Assembly (NCBI GenBank): GCA_031177985.1
Contig: JAPSJW010000003.1
Coordinates: 451,251 to 515,250, forward strand
Length of the DNA: 64,000 bases
DNA from: Microbacteriaceae bacterium
GTDB taxonomy: Bacteria > Actinomycetota > Actinomycetes > Actinomycetales > Microbacteriaceae
Direction of reading: 5' to 3'
Shown here: in pieces, positions 43,566 through 52,333 of the stretch
How the letters are laid out: every line of letters begins with the position of its first letter
Position numbering within the stretch: position 1 is the stretch's first letter
The notes under the pieces: generated by a model
The model's database searches: none
Seen by the model: the letters and a program-made list of their open reading frames with translations, nothing else
What the model was told of the DNA's origin: nothing
Program-made: the position numbers and the translations under genes

Positions 43566-44480
43566 TCACTTGAGGCTGCCGAGCGAGAGGCCGCCCTGCC
43601 AGTAACGCTGGAGGAAGAGGAACGACAGGATGAGCGGCACGATCGAGACGAGCGAGCCGGTGACCACGAGGTTCCACACCTGCTCGCCTGCGGCGCCTGC
43701 GGTCGAGGAGGCCTGCCAGTTGCCGAGACCGACGGTCACAGGCAGCAACTGGGTGTTGCTGAGCACGGCGAGCGGCAGGAAGTAGTTGTTCCAGGTGCCG
43801 ACGATCGACAGCAGCAGCACCGTCACGATGGCGGGCTTCAGCAGCGGTAGAGCCACAGTGAAGAACGTGCGCAGCTCCCCTGCTCCGTCGACGCGCGCGG
43901 CGTCGAGGATCTCGTCGGCGACCGCCTCCGAGGCGTACACCCGCATGAGGTACACCCCGAACGGGCTCAGCAGCGAGGGCAGGATGACCGCCCAGATCGT
44001 GTTGAGCAGCCCGAAGTTCGACAGGAGCACGAAGGTCGGGATGACGAGGGCGGTCACCGGCACCATCACCGATCCGAGCAGCAGGGCGAACGACGCGTCC
44101 CTTCCTCTGAACCGGTACTTCGCGAATCCGTAGCCGGCGAGCACCGCCAGCACCGTCGCTCCGACCCCTCCGCTGAGCGCATAGAGGAAGGAGTTGCCGA
44201 GCCACCGCCAGTAGATGCCGCCGTCCTGGGTGAACAGCTGGGCGATGTTGTCGAAGAGGTGGAACTCGTCATCGAAGAACAGCGGTCCGGCGGCTCCGCT
44301 GAAGAGCCCCGCGGTGTCCTTCGTCGAGCCGACGATGAGGAACCAGAGCGGCAGAACGAAGTACAGCACGAGTGCGATCAGGAAGAGGTGCGAACCGACG
44401 CGCCTGCCACCGGTGCGCTTGGCCGCCTGGCGGCGGGGCGTCGTGGCGGCTGTGGCGCCGCGTTCGAGGAGCGTTGTCAT
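43566..44480 (-). CDS. carbohydrate ABC transporter permease (MalG/AraQ type)
   Basis: This 304-residue six-helix permease has a basic N-terminus and the EAA loop EILDAARVDGAGELRTFFTVALPLLKPAIVTV. It ends LSFLFLQRYWQGGLSLGSLK, the typical MalG-type C-terminus. Start ATG 44480 overlaps the partner permease stop by 4 bp (ATGA). With the next permease and the lipoprotein at 45462 it imports arabino-oligosaccharides, judging by the GH51 and GH43 genes downstream. No ATPase is encoded in this operon, as in the xyloside operon, so both probably share one MsiK-like ATPase. Confidence 0.92.
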   Translation of the reverse strand: MTTLLERGATAATTPRRQAAKRTGGRRVGSHLFLIALVLYFVLPLWFLIVGSTKDTAGLFSGAAGPLFFDDEFHLFDNIAQLFTQDGGIYWRWLGNSFLYALSGGVGATVLAVLAGYGFAKYRFRGRDASFALLLGSVMVPVTALVIPTFVLLSNFGLLNTIWAVILPSLLSPFGVYLMRVYASEAVADEILDAARVDGAGELRTFFTVALPLLKPAIVTVLLLSIVGTWNNYFLPLAVLSNTQLLPVTVGLGNWQASSTAGAAGEQVWNLVVTGSLVSIVPLILSFLFLQRYWQGGLSLGSLK

Positions 44481-45409
44481 CCGAGGCCACTCCGCTTTCT
44501 CGTGAGGAACAGGAAGATGTAAGAGGCGATGAAGACCACGAGGCCCAGCGCGAACGAGATCGCCGACGCGTAGTTGTACTGCGAGTACGAGAAGGCGAGG
44601 GTGTAGGCGTAGATGTTCGGCGTGTAGGCCGCATCGATGGACCCGGCTGCGATCGACCGCAGGATCTGCGGCTCGGTGAAGAACTGCATCGTGCCGATTA
44701 GGGCGAAGACGAGGATGAGCACGAGCGCGCTCGAGATCATCGGCACCTTGATGCGCAGCGCCGTCTGCCATCCGCTCGCACCGTCGATGCGTGCCGCCTC
44801 ATAGATCTCGGGGTCGATCCCGCGGAGGGCGGCGTAGATGATGATCATGTAGTAGCCGGCCCACTGCCAGGTGACGACGTTGACGAGGCTGCCGAACACG
44901 TTCGAGGGGTCGAGGAAGAGGGGCGCGTCGAGCCCGAACACCTCGAAGAGCGATTGCGCCGGCCCGAAGCGCGGGCTGTACAGGAAGCCCCACATGAGCG
45001 CCCCGATGACGACCGGGATCGCGTACGGCACGAAGATCATGAGCCGCGAAAAGCGCGCGAGCTTCGTCGTGAGGGTGTCGAGCACGAGAGCCGCCGCGAG
45101 CGACACGAGCATCTGGATCGGGATGAGCACGACTGCGAAGAGCAGCACCCTCCCGACGCCCTCGAGGAACTGCGGGTCGGAGAACGCCTTGGCGTAGTTC
45201 TGGAACCAGGTGAACTGGGTGCCGAAGGCGAGAGTCTTCGTCTGCAGGCTCAGCCAGAACGCGTAGCCGAGCGGTGCGATGAGGAAGGTCAGGAACACGA
45301 CCGCGAAGGGGGCTACGAACAGCCAGCCCCACCGCTGTCTCCTGCGGTCGATGGCGGATGCGCTGCGCCGCTTCGTGCGGACCGGCTGCGCTGCCAGTGC
45401 TTGCGTCAT
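44477..45409 (-). CDS. carbohydrate ABC transporter permease (MalF/AraP type)
   Basis: This 310-residue permease has a first helix near residues 30-50 (WLFVAPFAVVFLTFLIAPLGYAFWLSL) and the EAA loop EIYEAARIDGASGWQTALRIKVPMISSALV. AGSIDAAYTPNIYAYTLAFSY forms the last periplasmic segment. It pairs with the MalG-type protein (4-bp overlap). It lies downstream of the binding protein and of a very stable 12-bp intercistronic hairpin, which may keep permease levels below those of the binding protein. Cargo is inferred as arabinan fragments from the downstream glycosidases. Confidence 0.92.
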   Translation of the reverse strand: MTQALAAQPVRTKRRSASAIDRRRQRWGWLFVAPFAVVFLTFLIAPLGYAFWLSLQTKTLAFGTQFTWFQNYAKAFSDPQFLEGVGRVLLFAVVLIPIQMLVSLAAALVLDTLTTKLARFSRLMIFVPYAIPVVIGALMWGFLYSPRFGPAQSLFEVFGLDAPLFLDPSNVFGSLVNVVTWQWAGYYMIIIYAALRGIDPEIYEAARIDGASGWQTALRIKVPMISSALVLILVFALIGTMQFFTEPQILRSIAAGSIDAAYTPNIYAYTLAFSYSQYNYASAISFALGLVVFIASYIFLFLTRKRSGLG

Positions 45410-45425
45410 TGCTGTCTCCCGGGAG

Positions 45426-45457
45426 GTCGGGGGCCGGCGTCACCACCGGCCCCCGAC
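45426..45457 (-). other. intercistronic hairpin after arabinan binding-protein gene
   Basis: Perfect 12-bp arms GTCGGGGGCCGG (45426-45437) and CCGGCCCCCGAC (45446-45457) with an 8-nt loop lie 4 bp after the lipoprotein stop and 16 bp before the permease start. The lack of a U-run and the operon setting suggest mRNA protection or partial termination, as known for malE-malF. Confidence 0.7.
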
Positions 45458-45461
45458 GGCC

Positions 45462-46808
45462 TCACTTGACTGTGAAGCCCTGCTCGGTGGCGTAGTCGAC
45501 GACCTGCTGCTGCAGATCATCGGCCGCCTGTTCTGTCGACTTCTCACCCTGCAGCACTGAGAACTGCTGCTCGGTGAGCTTGTCGTAGGCGAAGTTCTGG
45601 AACGGGCTGAAGGTGAACCCCTCGTAGCCGGCCGCCGCCTCGAGGAACACGTCCTTGTTGATCTGCTGACCGTTGAAGAACGGGTACTCGAGGTCGCGGA
45701 AGTAGTCGGACTCGAGGATCGGACGCCACAGCGGGAACAGCGCGCCCTGCTCGATGCCGATCGTCCACGCCTCCTCGGTGCCGAAGATCTCCATGGCCAC
45801 CTGCGCCGCGAGCTCCTTCTGCTCGGACTGCTCCGTCACCGCGAAGGTCGAGCCGCCCCAGTTGATCTGCCGGGGCTCCTCGCCCTCCCACTGCGGGATG
45901 GGCGCAGCGCGCCAGACGGCGTCCGAGTCCTGCTCGGCGAGACCGGAGAGGTAGCCGGGTCCCCAGGCCGCAGCAAGGTAGACCGCGTAGGTGCCGTCGA
46001 CGAGCTTGGCGTTGTAGTCGGTCGTGAAGGCGTCATCCGTCGCCACGAGCCCCTTGTCGACGAGGTCGAACCAGTAGTCCATGACCTCCTTCGTGGCGTC
46101 GTCGTTCAGCTCGATGCCGATCTCGGTCGGGTCCGCCGGGTCGAACTCCCACGGAGTCGAGCCCTTCTGGGCGAAGAGGGCCTGGTTGAAGGCGCGGCCG
46201 TTGGTCGGGTAGTCGGCGATGAAGCCCTCGAAGCCGGCGTCCTTCAGTTGCTGCGCGGCGGTCGCGAATTCCTCCCAGGTGGTGGGCACGGCGACGCCGT
46301 ACTCGTCGAAGATGTCCTGGCGGTAGAGCATGCCCATCGGCCCGCCGTCGACCGGGATGGCGTAGACGCCGTCGCCGCTCATGACGTCCTTCCAGGCACC
46401 CTCGGTGTAGTCCTCCTGCACCTCCTCGGCGCCGAACTCGCTGAGATCGACGAGCGAGTCGCGGATGATGAAGCTCTGCAGCACCTCGGCCTCGAGCATG
46501 ATCACGTCGGGCGCGCCGGTGCCCGCGTCGATCGCGGTGGAGAAGCGGGTGTACTCGTCGTTGCCCTGGCCCGCGTTGCTCCAGCAGACCTGTACGTCGT
46601 CGTGCGTCTCATTGAAGAGGTCGACGACCTCCTCGAACGCCGGATACCAGGCCCAGACGGTGACCTGCGGCGCGTCCTCGTTCACGATCGTGTTGGTGCA
46701 GCCGAGCTCCTCTGGAGCCGCTGTTCCGTCGCCCCCTCCGGGGCTGCAGGCCGTGAGCGCGAGTGCTGTGGCGGTGACCGCGGTCGCCGCGACGATGCGT
46801 GTCCTCAT
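45462..46808 (-). CDS. sugar-binding lipoprotein of arabino-oligosaccharide importer
   Basis: This 448-residue lipoprotein has lipobox LALTACSP (Cys about 21) and a type I solute-binding domain (VTVWAWYPAFEEVVDLFNETHDDVQVCWSNAGQGNDEYTRFSTAIDAGTGAPDVIMLEAEV). It is anchored outside the membrane and hands sugar to the permeases at 43566-45409. The ATG at 46808 has AAGGAGGA 6 nt upstream; a longer in-frame reading passes through the operator and is rejected. Promoter and operator are at 46856-46881. The LacI gene lies directly upstream on the same strand, so its transcript may read into this gene. Confidence 0.92.
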   Translation of the reverse strand: MRTRIVAATAVTATALALTACSPGGGDGTAAPEELGCTNTIVNEDAPQVTVWAWYPAFEEVVDLFNETHDDVQVCWSNAGQGNDEYTRFSTAIDAGTGAPDVIMLEAEVLQSFIIRDSLVDLSEFGAEEVQEDYTEGAWKDVMSGDGVYAIPVDGGPMGMLYRQDIFDEYGVAVPTTWEEFATAAQQLKDAGFEGFIADYPTNGRAFNQALFAQKGSTPWEFDPADPTEIGIELNDDATKEVMDYWFDLVDKGLVATDDAFTTDYNAKLVDGTYAVYLAAAWGPGYLSGLAEQDSDAVWRAAPIPQWEGEEPRQINWGGSTFAVTEQSEQKELAAQVAMEIFGTEEAWTIGIEQGALFPLWRPILESDYFRDLEYPFFNGQQINKDVFLEAAAGYEGFTFSPFQNFAYDKLTEQQFSVLQGEKSTEQAADDLQQQVVDYATEQGFTVK

Positions 46809-46855
46809 GCCGAATCCTCCTTGATGCGGTGCGTGGGTGGTGGTGCGGTGCTGAT

Positions 46856-46881
46856 TTACAACGTTGTACACATCGTTGTAA
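46856..46881. promoter_or_regulatory. LacI-type operator of the arabinan operon
   Basis: A large dyad TTACAACG-N10-CGTTGTAA overlaps the perfect palindrome TACAACGTTGTA (46857-46868). It lies 48 bp upstream of the binding-protein start and 39 bp downstream of the lacI stop. The flank CGTTGTAACG (46874-46883) recurs exactly in the xylA leader at 58388-58402. Confidence 0.7.
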
Positions 46882-46920
46882 CGAAAATGATGACGCCGTG
46901 AAGCGCGCCTGTCAAGACCG

Positions 46921-47940
46921 TCAGTCCTCGCTGCCGCCGGTCGACTCGCGGTGCCTGATCCGGAAGGCCGCCCTGAGCTCCCGAGGCTCTCCGGCACGGC
47001 CCTTGTCTTCGATGCGCTCGACGAGCGTGCGCACAGCGGTCTCCGCGATCTCGCGTCGCCCGGGGTCGACAGTGCTGAGGCTGGGAATCGAGTAGCGCCC
47101 CTCGTCGACGTCGTCGAAGCCGATCACTGCGACATCGTCGGGCACAGCACATCCGGCGTGCTGCAGCACCCTGAGCGCCCCGAGCGCGAGCTCGTCGTTC
47201 ATCGCGAACACCGCGTCGAAGTCCACGCCGGAATCGAGGATGCGCTGCATCGCCTGAGCGCCGTTCACGCGGTGCCATGCGCCCATGTAGCCGACGAGAG
47301 CCTCGTCGAAGTCGACGCCCGCCTCGGCGAGGGCGGCGCGATAGCCCTCGAGGCGAAGCCCCGCTGAGCCGATCACCTCGCCCGCGTGAGCTCCGATGAC
47401 CGCGATGCGTCGGCGTCCGATCGAGAGGAGGTGCTCCGTCGCCGCCTTCGCGGCCTCCACGTTCTGCATCGCGACGTGGTCCGCCGGGCCGTTGAAGATG
47501 CGCTCGCCCAGCAGCACGAGCGGGGTGTCGATCGCGACCAGCGGCGCGTCCTCGATCCCCAGCCCGAGCGGGCTGAACAGCAGTCCGTCGGTGAGCCGCA
47601 GCCGGGGGTTGCGCAGCATCTGCAGCTCGCGCTCGCGGTTGCCCCCGGTCTGCTCGATGATCACGTTGAGGCCCACCGCGGCCGCGGCTCGGATGACCTC
47701 GTCCGCGAGCTGGGCGAAGTAGGCGAGGCTGAGCTCCGGCACCGCGAGACCGATGACCCCCGACCTGCCCGACCGCAGACTCCGTGCGGACAGGTTCGGA
47801 CGGTAGTCGAGCTCCTGCACCGCGGCGAGCACCTTCGACCGCGTCGCCGCGCTCACGTGCTCGTAATCGTTCATGACGTTCGAGACCGTCTTGATCGAGA
47901 CGCCGGCGAGGCGCGCGACATCGTGCAACGTGCTCGACAT
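46921..47940 (-). CDS. LacI-family repressor of the arabinan operon
   Basis: This 339-residue repressor has its helix-turn-helix and hinge at residues 3-55 (TLHDVARLAGVSIKTVSNVMNDYEHVSAATRSKVLAAVQELDYRPNLSARSL). The sugar-binding-protein-like effector domain ends VAVIGFDDVDEGRYSIPSLSTVDPGRREIAETAVRTL. GAGGGAGG precedes the ATG. It lies directly upstream of the importer genes on the same strand. The palindromes at 46856-46881, between the two genes, are its probable target. The effector is probably arabinose or a short arabino-oligosaccharide, inferred from the controlled genes. Confidence 0.9.
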   Translation of the reverse strand: MSSTLHDVARLAGVSIKTVSNVMNDYEHVSAATRSKVLAAVQELDYRPNLSARSLRSGRSGVIGLAVPELSLAYFAQLADEVIRAAAAVGLNVIIEQTGGNRERELQMLRNPRLRLTDGLLFSPLGLGIEDAPLVAIDTPLVLLGERIFNGPADHVAMQNVEAAKAATEHLLSIGRRRIAVIGAHAGEVIGSAGLRLEGYRAALAEAGVDFDEALVGYMGAWHRVNGAQAMQRILDSGVDFDAVFAMNDELALGALRVLQHAGCAVPDDVAVIGFDDVDEGRYSIPSLSTVDPGRREIAETAVRTLVERIEDKGRAGEPRELRAAFRIRHRESTGGSED

Positions 47941-47977
47941 GGGCCTCCCTCGTTCCGAGCGAGGATATACCCGCCCG

Positions 47978-48634
47978 TCAGTCCCGCGCCGTCGCGTCCG
48001 GCCCGCGCGGTGAGCCGCTCGCCACGGCGAACGGAACCCACGCGAGCACGGCCACGGAAGCCCCGATCAGCGCGCCGCCGATGGTGTCGGTCACCCAGTG
48101 GGCGCCGAGATAGGTGCGGCTGAGGGCCATGGCGACGACGTAGAGCAGCCCGACGATCCAGATCCATCTGCGCCGCAGGATCAACGCGAGCGCCACCGCG
48201 ATCGTCGCTGCGTTCGCAACATGCCCCGAAGGGAATGAACCGAAATCGCTCACGACGAGGATGTCCTCCGGCCGGGCCCTGCCGAAGAGCTGCTTGAGCA
48301 GCTGCACCACCCCGGCGCTCGCCACCACGGCCAGCAGGAAGTAGAGCGCGAAGTACGGCCTCCTCGCGAGCAGGAACGCCACGAGCCCCGCGATGGGCAC
48401 GAGGAAGATCGCGAACCAGCCGCCGCCGATGAAGTCCATCAGGCGCGACGGCGCCTCCCAGAGCGGGCTGCGGTGCTCGACGATCTCCTCCATCCACTCG
48501 GCGTCGACGGAGAGACCCTCCGCCCCGCGCAGCGAGATGAGCAGCCCGAGGAGCACCGCGGTGCCGAGCGCTACAGCTCCGCCCACGACGAGCCAGCGGC
48601 GTCGGACGTGGTGGCGGCTGCTAGCGGACGGCAT
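47978..48634 (-). CDS. PAP2-family membrane phosphatase
   Basis: This 218-residue protein has about six membrane helices and the three PAP2 phosphatase motifs in order: KQLFGRARP (KxxxxxxRP), PSGHVANAA (PSGH) and SRTYLGAHWVTD (SRxxxxxHxxxD). All catalytic residues are present. The active site should face outward; substrates are lipid phosphates such as undecaprenyl pyrophosphate or phosphatidic acid. The ATG at 48634 is chosen; a GTG nine bases upstream is an equally good alternative. It is divergent from the hypothetical membrane protein at 48703 and lies just upstream of the LacI gene, unrelated by function as far as can be seen. Confidence 0.88.
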   Translation of the reverse strand: MPSASSRHHVRRRWLVVGGAVALGTAVLLGLLISLRGAEGLSVDAEWMEEIVEHRSPLWEAPSRLMDFIGGGWFAIFLVPIAGLVAFLLARRPYFALYFLLAVVASAGVVQLLKQLFGRARPEDILVVSDFGSFPSGHVANAATIAVALALILRRRWIWIVGLLYVVAMALSRTYLGAHWVTDTIGGALIGASVAVLAWVPFAVASGSPRGPDATARD

Positions 48635-48702
48635 GCACTTCACGCTACCCCGCGGATGAGGTGAGCGCGCCTCGCTACCGTGAGTGCGTCGAGAGGACAT
48701 CA

Positions 48703-49695
48703 GTGAAGGCGTTGAGCTTCATCGCAGTCGTACTGCTGGTTACTGTGCTGCCGGTCGGACTGGTCCTGCTCGCGACGGCGAGTGCCCCTGACGCGGGGCA
48801 GCTCTCCATCGGCTTGCTCAGCGCCGGCGGGGTGATGCTCACGCTCCCGGCGCTGATGGGCGGTGCGCTCTCGGCCCAGTGGAGCGTGGACCGGTCCACG
48901 GCCGAGGGACGCCGGGTCGCGCGCGGCTTGATCTGGTACCTCGTCGCCTTCTTCTCCCTCGGCGGGGCCCTGACGATCGCCGGCTCGATCGTGGGCGGAG
49001 CCCCGCTCTACCTCGCGCTGGCCGCGATCGCGATTGGCGCTGCGCTCGGCCCGCTCGCCTACGGCGTCGGAACTCGCGTCCGCGCCGCTTCTCCTCCTGC
49101 TGTGCCGAGCTCCCGCCAGAGCTTCGAGGGATTCGATCGGGCCTTCCTCGTAAGGAAGTGGCGGACCGTCGCGCTCGTCGCGACCATCACCTTCCTCATC
49201 TTCGGCGCTCTCGCGATCTGGCTCGCTGGCTGGCTGGGCGAGGGAGCGGGTGTGCTGATGCACTACGCCCTCGTCATGGCCTGCTTCGCTGGCGCGATCG
49301 CGGCCTTTCTCAGCAGCGTTCCCATTGCCCGGCGCATGCGCGAGGAGCTCGGCGGCGACCTAGCGCGCGCCCGCACCCTGCAGCGTGTGATCGGGCGCGG
49401 CCGCCCGGAGGAGCTGAGCGCACCCGATGCCCTGATCGCAGCCCGCTATGCGGTGCTCTCCGCGCAGCACCTGCCTTTCCATATCACGGGCCTGGTGCTG
49501 CTGTACCTCGGCCTCGTGCTCCAGAATGTCGTCCCGGCTCTGAGCCGCGACGAGGGAGGCGACGTGTTCAACGTGGTGGTCGCCGCTCTGCTCATCGTCA
49601 CGATGGCAGTGCTGCTGCCCACGATGTGGAGACAGTGGGACCGCGCCCGGCGCTATGCGGCCGAGCACCCCGTCGTCGAGGAGGCGAAGAGCTAG
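48703..49695 (+). CDS. hypothetical integral membrane protein, seven to eight helices
   Basis: This 330-residue protein is mostly hydrophobic, with helices near residues 5-27, 35-55, 75-95, 100-122, 155-178, 185-207, 255-275 and 290-310. A central polar loop (RVRAASPPAVPSSRQSFEGFDRAFLVRKW) separates two similar halves. I do not recognise a family. The start is GTG 48703, with GAGAGGA 5 nt upstream; the longer in-frame start has no ribosome-binding site and enters the divergent PAP2 promoter. It converges with the Bcr/CflA gene and overlaps it by 4 bp. No function is suggested by motifs or neighbours. Confidence 0.7.
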   Translation: MKALSFIAVVLLVTVLPVGLVLLATASAPDAGQLSIGLLSAGGVMLTLPALMGGALSAQWSVDRSTAEGRRVARGLIWYLVAFFSLGGALTIAGSIVGGAPLYLALAAIAIGAALGPLAYGVGTRVRAASPPAVPSSRQSFEGFDRAFLVRKWRTVALVATITFLIFGALAIWLAGWLGEGAGVLMHYALVMACFAGAIAAFLSSVPIARRMREELGGDLARARTLQRVIGRGRPEELSAPDALIAARYAVLSAQHLPFHITGLVLLYLGLVLQNVVPALSRDEGGDVFNVVVAALLIVTMAVLLPTMWRQWDRARRYAAEHPVVEEAKS

Positions 49696-50921
49696 CGGGC
49701 GAGCGCCGGAACCGTGCGGGGCCGCACGACGAACCACAGCACGAGGATCGCGACGACGGCCGTGGCGGCCATGACGCCGCCCATCGGCACCGCGTTGTGG
49801 ATGCCGAACAGTCCGACGATGGGCGAGATCAGCCCCGCGAGGCCGAAGTTGACCGCCCCCAGCAACGACGCCGCGGTGCCCGCCTCCTTGCCGTGGTTGA
49901 CGAGAGCCAGCACCTGGTTGCACGGGAAGGAGAACCCGCAGGCGAGGATGAAGAACCACAGGGGGATGAGGATGCCGACGAGCCCGAAGTTGAGCGAGTC
50001 GAGCACGACGATCGTGAGCGCCGACACGAGCATGGTCGCCGTCGTTCCCGCGAGGATCCACTGGGGCCCCACGAACTTCGCGAGCCGCGAGCTGATCTGC
50101 ACGCCCAGCACGACCCCCACCGAGTTGACGGCGAAGAGCAGGCCGTACTCCTGCGGGTCGAGGCCGTAGACCTCCTGGAAGAGGAAGCTCGACGACGACA
50201 GGTAGGCGAAGAGCCCCGAGAAGGTCATGCCCGCGATGATCGCGACGCCGATGAAGACCCGGTCGCCGAAGAGCGCCCGGTAGCGGTCGCCGACGGTGGC
50301 GTGCCCCTGCTCGGCCCGGCGCTCCGGCGGCAGCGTCTCCACGATGAAGAACGCCGCGGCGATGGTCACGAGGATGCCGTACGCGGCGAGGAAGTAGAAG
50401 ATCCCGCGCCAGTCGAGCACGAGCAGCAGCTGCGATCCGATCACCGGCGCGAGGATCGGCGCCAGCCCGCTCACGAGCGCGAGCCGGGACAGCATCCGCA
50501 CGAGCGGCAGCCCGCCGAACAGGTCGCGCACCATCGCCGTGGCGACGACCACACCCGAGGCGGCGCCGACCCCCTCGAGCACGCGGAAGATGCCGACCCA
50601 GAAGATGTCCGGGGCGAGCGCGACGCCGAAGCTCGCCACCACGTGCACGGCGGTCGCGATGATGAGCGGCATCCGGCGCCCGACCTTGTCGCTCCAGGGA
50701 CCGACGATCAACTGGCCGACCGCGAAGCCGACGGTCGTCGCGGTCAGGGTGAGCTGGATGGCCGCGGTCGTCGTGAAGAGGTCGTCCTCGAGCTGCGGGA
50801 ACGCCGGCAGGTAGAGGTCGATCGTGAACGGACCGAGAGCGGTGAGTGCGCCGAGCACGAGGATGTAGACGAGGCGCTGGCGGCGGCTGAGGGCGTCACC
50901 GGGATAGACGACAGAGGTCAA
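49692..50921 (-). CDS. Bcr/CflA-family MFS exporter
   Basis: This 409-residue major facilitator has twelve predicted helices. The first helix ends in the Bcr/CflA signature LGPFTIDLYLPAFPQLEDDL. The MFS motif GPWSDKVGRRMPLI sits between helices 2 and 3, and RMLSRLALVSGLAPILAPVIGSQLL is the drug-exporter motif C region. It should export small hydrophobic compounds by proton antiport. The start appears to be TTG at 50921, with a weak ribosome-binding site, so a slightly different start is possible. It follows the ROK gene after a terminator and does not appear to belong to the sugar operons. Confidence 0.9.
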   Translation of the reverse strand: MTSVVYPGDALSRRQRLVYILVLGALTALGPFTIDLYLPAFPQLEDDLFTTTAAIQLTLTATTVGFAVGQLIVGPWSDKVGRRMPLIIATAVHVVASFGVALAPDIFWVGIFRVLEGVGAASGVVVATAMVRDLFGGLPLVRMLSRLALVSGLAPILAPVIGSQLLLVLDWRGIFYFLAAYGILVTIAAAFFIVETLPPERRAEQGHATVGDRYRALFGDRVFIGVAIIAGMTFSGLFAYLSSSSFLFQEVYGLDPQEYGLLFAVNSVGVVLGVQISSRLAKFVGPQWILAGTTATMLVSALTIVVLDSLNFGLVGILIPLWFFILACGFSFPCNQVLALVNHGKEAGTAASLLGAVNFGLAGLISPIVGLFGIHNAVPMGGVMAATAVVAILVLWFVVRPRTVPALAR

Positions 50922-50975
50922 CGAAGGGCTTTCACGAGAGAGACGGATGCGGCGAGCGGGCCGCGAACGAGATAA

Positions 50976-51000
50976 CCCCCGGAGAGTGCTCTTCCGGGGG
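50976..51000 (-). terminator. terminator hairpin after the ROK gene
   Basis: Arms CCCCCGGAGAG and CTCTTCCGGGGG pair with a single bulged base and a 2-nt loop, 26 bp after the ROK stop. It separates that gene from the exporter gene on the same strand. Confidence 0.75.
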
Positions 51001-51025
51001 CGCCGATGCTTAGTCTAGCGAACTA

Positions 51026-52237
51026 TCAATCCGCCGTGCCGGCTGGATCGCTGAGAAGCTGCGCGAACGCGAGCTCCGCGGCCCCGACCGACAGGATGTC
51101 GCGGCCGAGCGACGAGCGCACGATCGAGACGTCGTCCCTGGCGCCGGGCAGCGCCGACGATCGGGTCGTGCGATCGAGCTCGGCGCCCGCCACCCGGTAG
51201 AGGGAGCCGAGGAAACCGCCGAGCACGATGAGGCTCGGGTTGAAGAGGTTGACCGCGTTACGCAGGGCGACGGCGAGGTAGCCGACCTGGCGCTCGACGA
51301 GGTCGACGAGGTCGCGGTCGCGGTCCGCGCGCTCATAGGCCGCGACGAGCGTCTCCTCGAGCTGCTCGGCCTCGGTCGCCGGAAGCCCGAGGGCGTCGAG
51401 CAGCGGCGAGCGCGACACCTCCGTCTCGAGGCATCCGGTCGCACCGCAGTGGCACGCACGCCCGTGCGACTCGACGAGGGTGTGGCCGAACTCGCCCGCG
51501 AAGCCGCTGGCGCCCGACAGCAGTCGTCCCTCGGAGAGGACGCCGCCTCCGATGCCGCTCGCGCCGCCGTTGAGGTAGATCAGGTCGTGCACACCGGCGC
51601 CTGCGCCGAAGAGGCTCTCCGCCGTGGCGCCGCACGAGGCGTCGTTCGCCGCGGAGACCGGCAGGCGAGTCGCCTCGGCGAGCATCTCGCCGAGCGGCTC
51701 CTCCCGCCACTCGAGATGCGGAGCGAGCACGACGAGCCCGTCGCTCATGCGCACGAGACCCGGAAGGGCCAGGCCGATCCCTATGCAGCGCAGATCGGTG
51801 CCCGCCTCGGCGAGCAGCGAGGGCAGCTCGGCGGAGACGATGGCGACGACGTCCTCGGGCCGGGGCATCGGCCGGTCGACCCTGCGCCGCAGCAGCACCC
51901 GGCCGCCGAGCCCGACGACGCTCAGCGTCACCGCGTCGATCTCGGGATTGACGGCGACGGCGACATGCGAGGAGCCGGCCGTGATGACGAGGCTCGGACG
52001 CCCGACGCCCCCCGTCTGCAGCGGCTCCTGCTCGATGACGAGGCCGAGCTCCTGCAGCTCTCCCACGAGAGCCGCGATGGTCGACCGGTTGAGCCCCGTG
52101 CGGCGGGTGAGCTCCGCCCTCGAGAGCGTCGTCGAGGCGTGCACCAGCCGCAGCACGGTCGCAAGGTTGTGACGCCGCACGTTGTCGGAGTTGTTGCCGG
52201 CGCCGGAGAGACGCGCGGCTCCTGGTGTGAAGGCCAC
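51026..52237 (-). CDS. ROK-family transcriptional regulator (XylR-like)
   Basis: This 403-residue protein has an N-terminal winged helix (about 15-75: NVRRHNLATVLRLVHASTTLSRAELTRRTGLNRSTIAALVGELQELGLVIEQE) and a C-terminal ROK sugar-kinase-like domain. The ROK zinc motif GHTLVESHGRACHCGATGCLETE is intact, with CxCGxxGC. AIVGLGLALPGLV-type phosphate-loop sequence (IGIGLALPGLVRMSDGLV) is present, but a catalytic kinase role is not expected. I start it at GTG 52237, with GAGAGGAG upstream. Its place beside xylose genes suggests a repressor of xylose use. The ligand and binding sites are not proven. It is preceded by the terminator of the sugar isomerase operon. Confidence 0.88.
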   Translation of the reverse strand: MAFTPGAARLSGAGNNSDNVRRHNLATVLRLVHASTTLSRAELTRRTGLNRSTIAALVGELQELGLVIEQEPLQTGGVGRPSLVITAGSSHVAVAVNPEIDAVTLSVVGLGGRVLLRRRVDRPMPRPEDVVAIVSAELPSLLAEAGTDLRCIGIGLALPGLVRMSDGLVVLAPHLEWREEPLGEMLAEATRLPVSAANDASCGATAESLFGAGAGVHDLIYLNGGASGIGGGVLSEGRLLSGASGFAGEFGHTLVESHGRACHCGATGCLETEVSRSPLLDALGLPATEAEQLEETLVAAYERADRDRDLVDLVERQVGYLAVALRNAVNLFNPSLIVLGGFLGSLYRVAGAELDRTTRSSALPGARDDVSIVRSSLGRDILSVGAAELAFAQLLSDPAGTAD

Positions 52238-52290
52238 GGGGCGCGCTCCTCTCGGGTCAGGGCTGGGATCGGGGACGGCCCCCAACGATA

Positions 52291-52327
52291 GCGACCCGGC
52301 CCGCCCGCGAAGGGCAGGCCGGGTCGC
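52291..52327 (-). terminator. terminator of the binding protein-oxidoreductase-isomerase operon
   Basis: Perfect 11-bp arms GCGACCCGGCC (52291-52301) and GGCCGGGTCGC (52317-52327) enclose an inner GCCC/GGGC pairing, 6 bp after the isomerase stop. It ends the three-gene operon that begins at 55655, before the ROK gene. Confidence 0.8.
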
Positions 52328-52333
52328 GTCGCG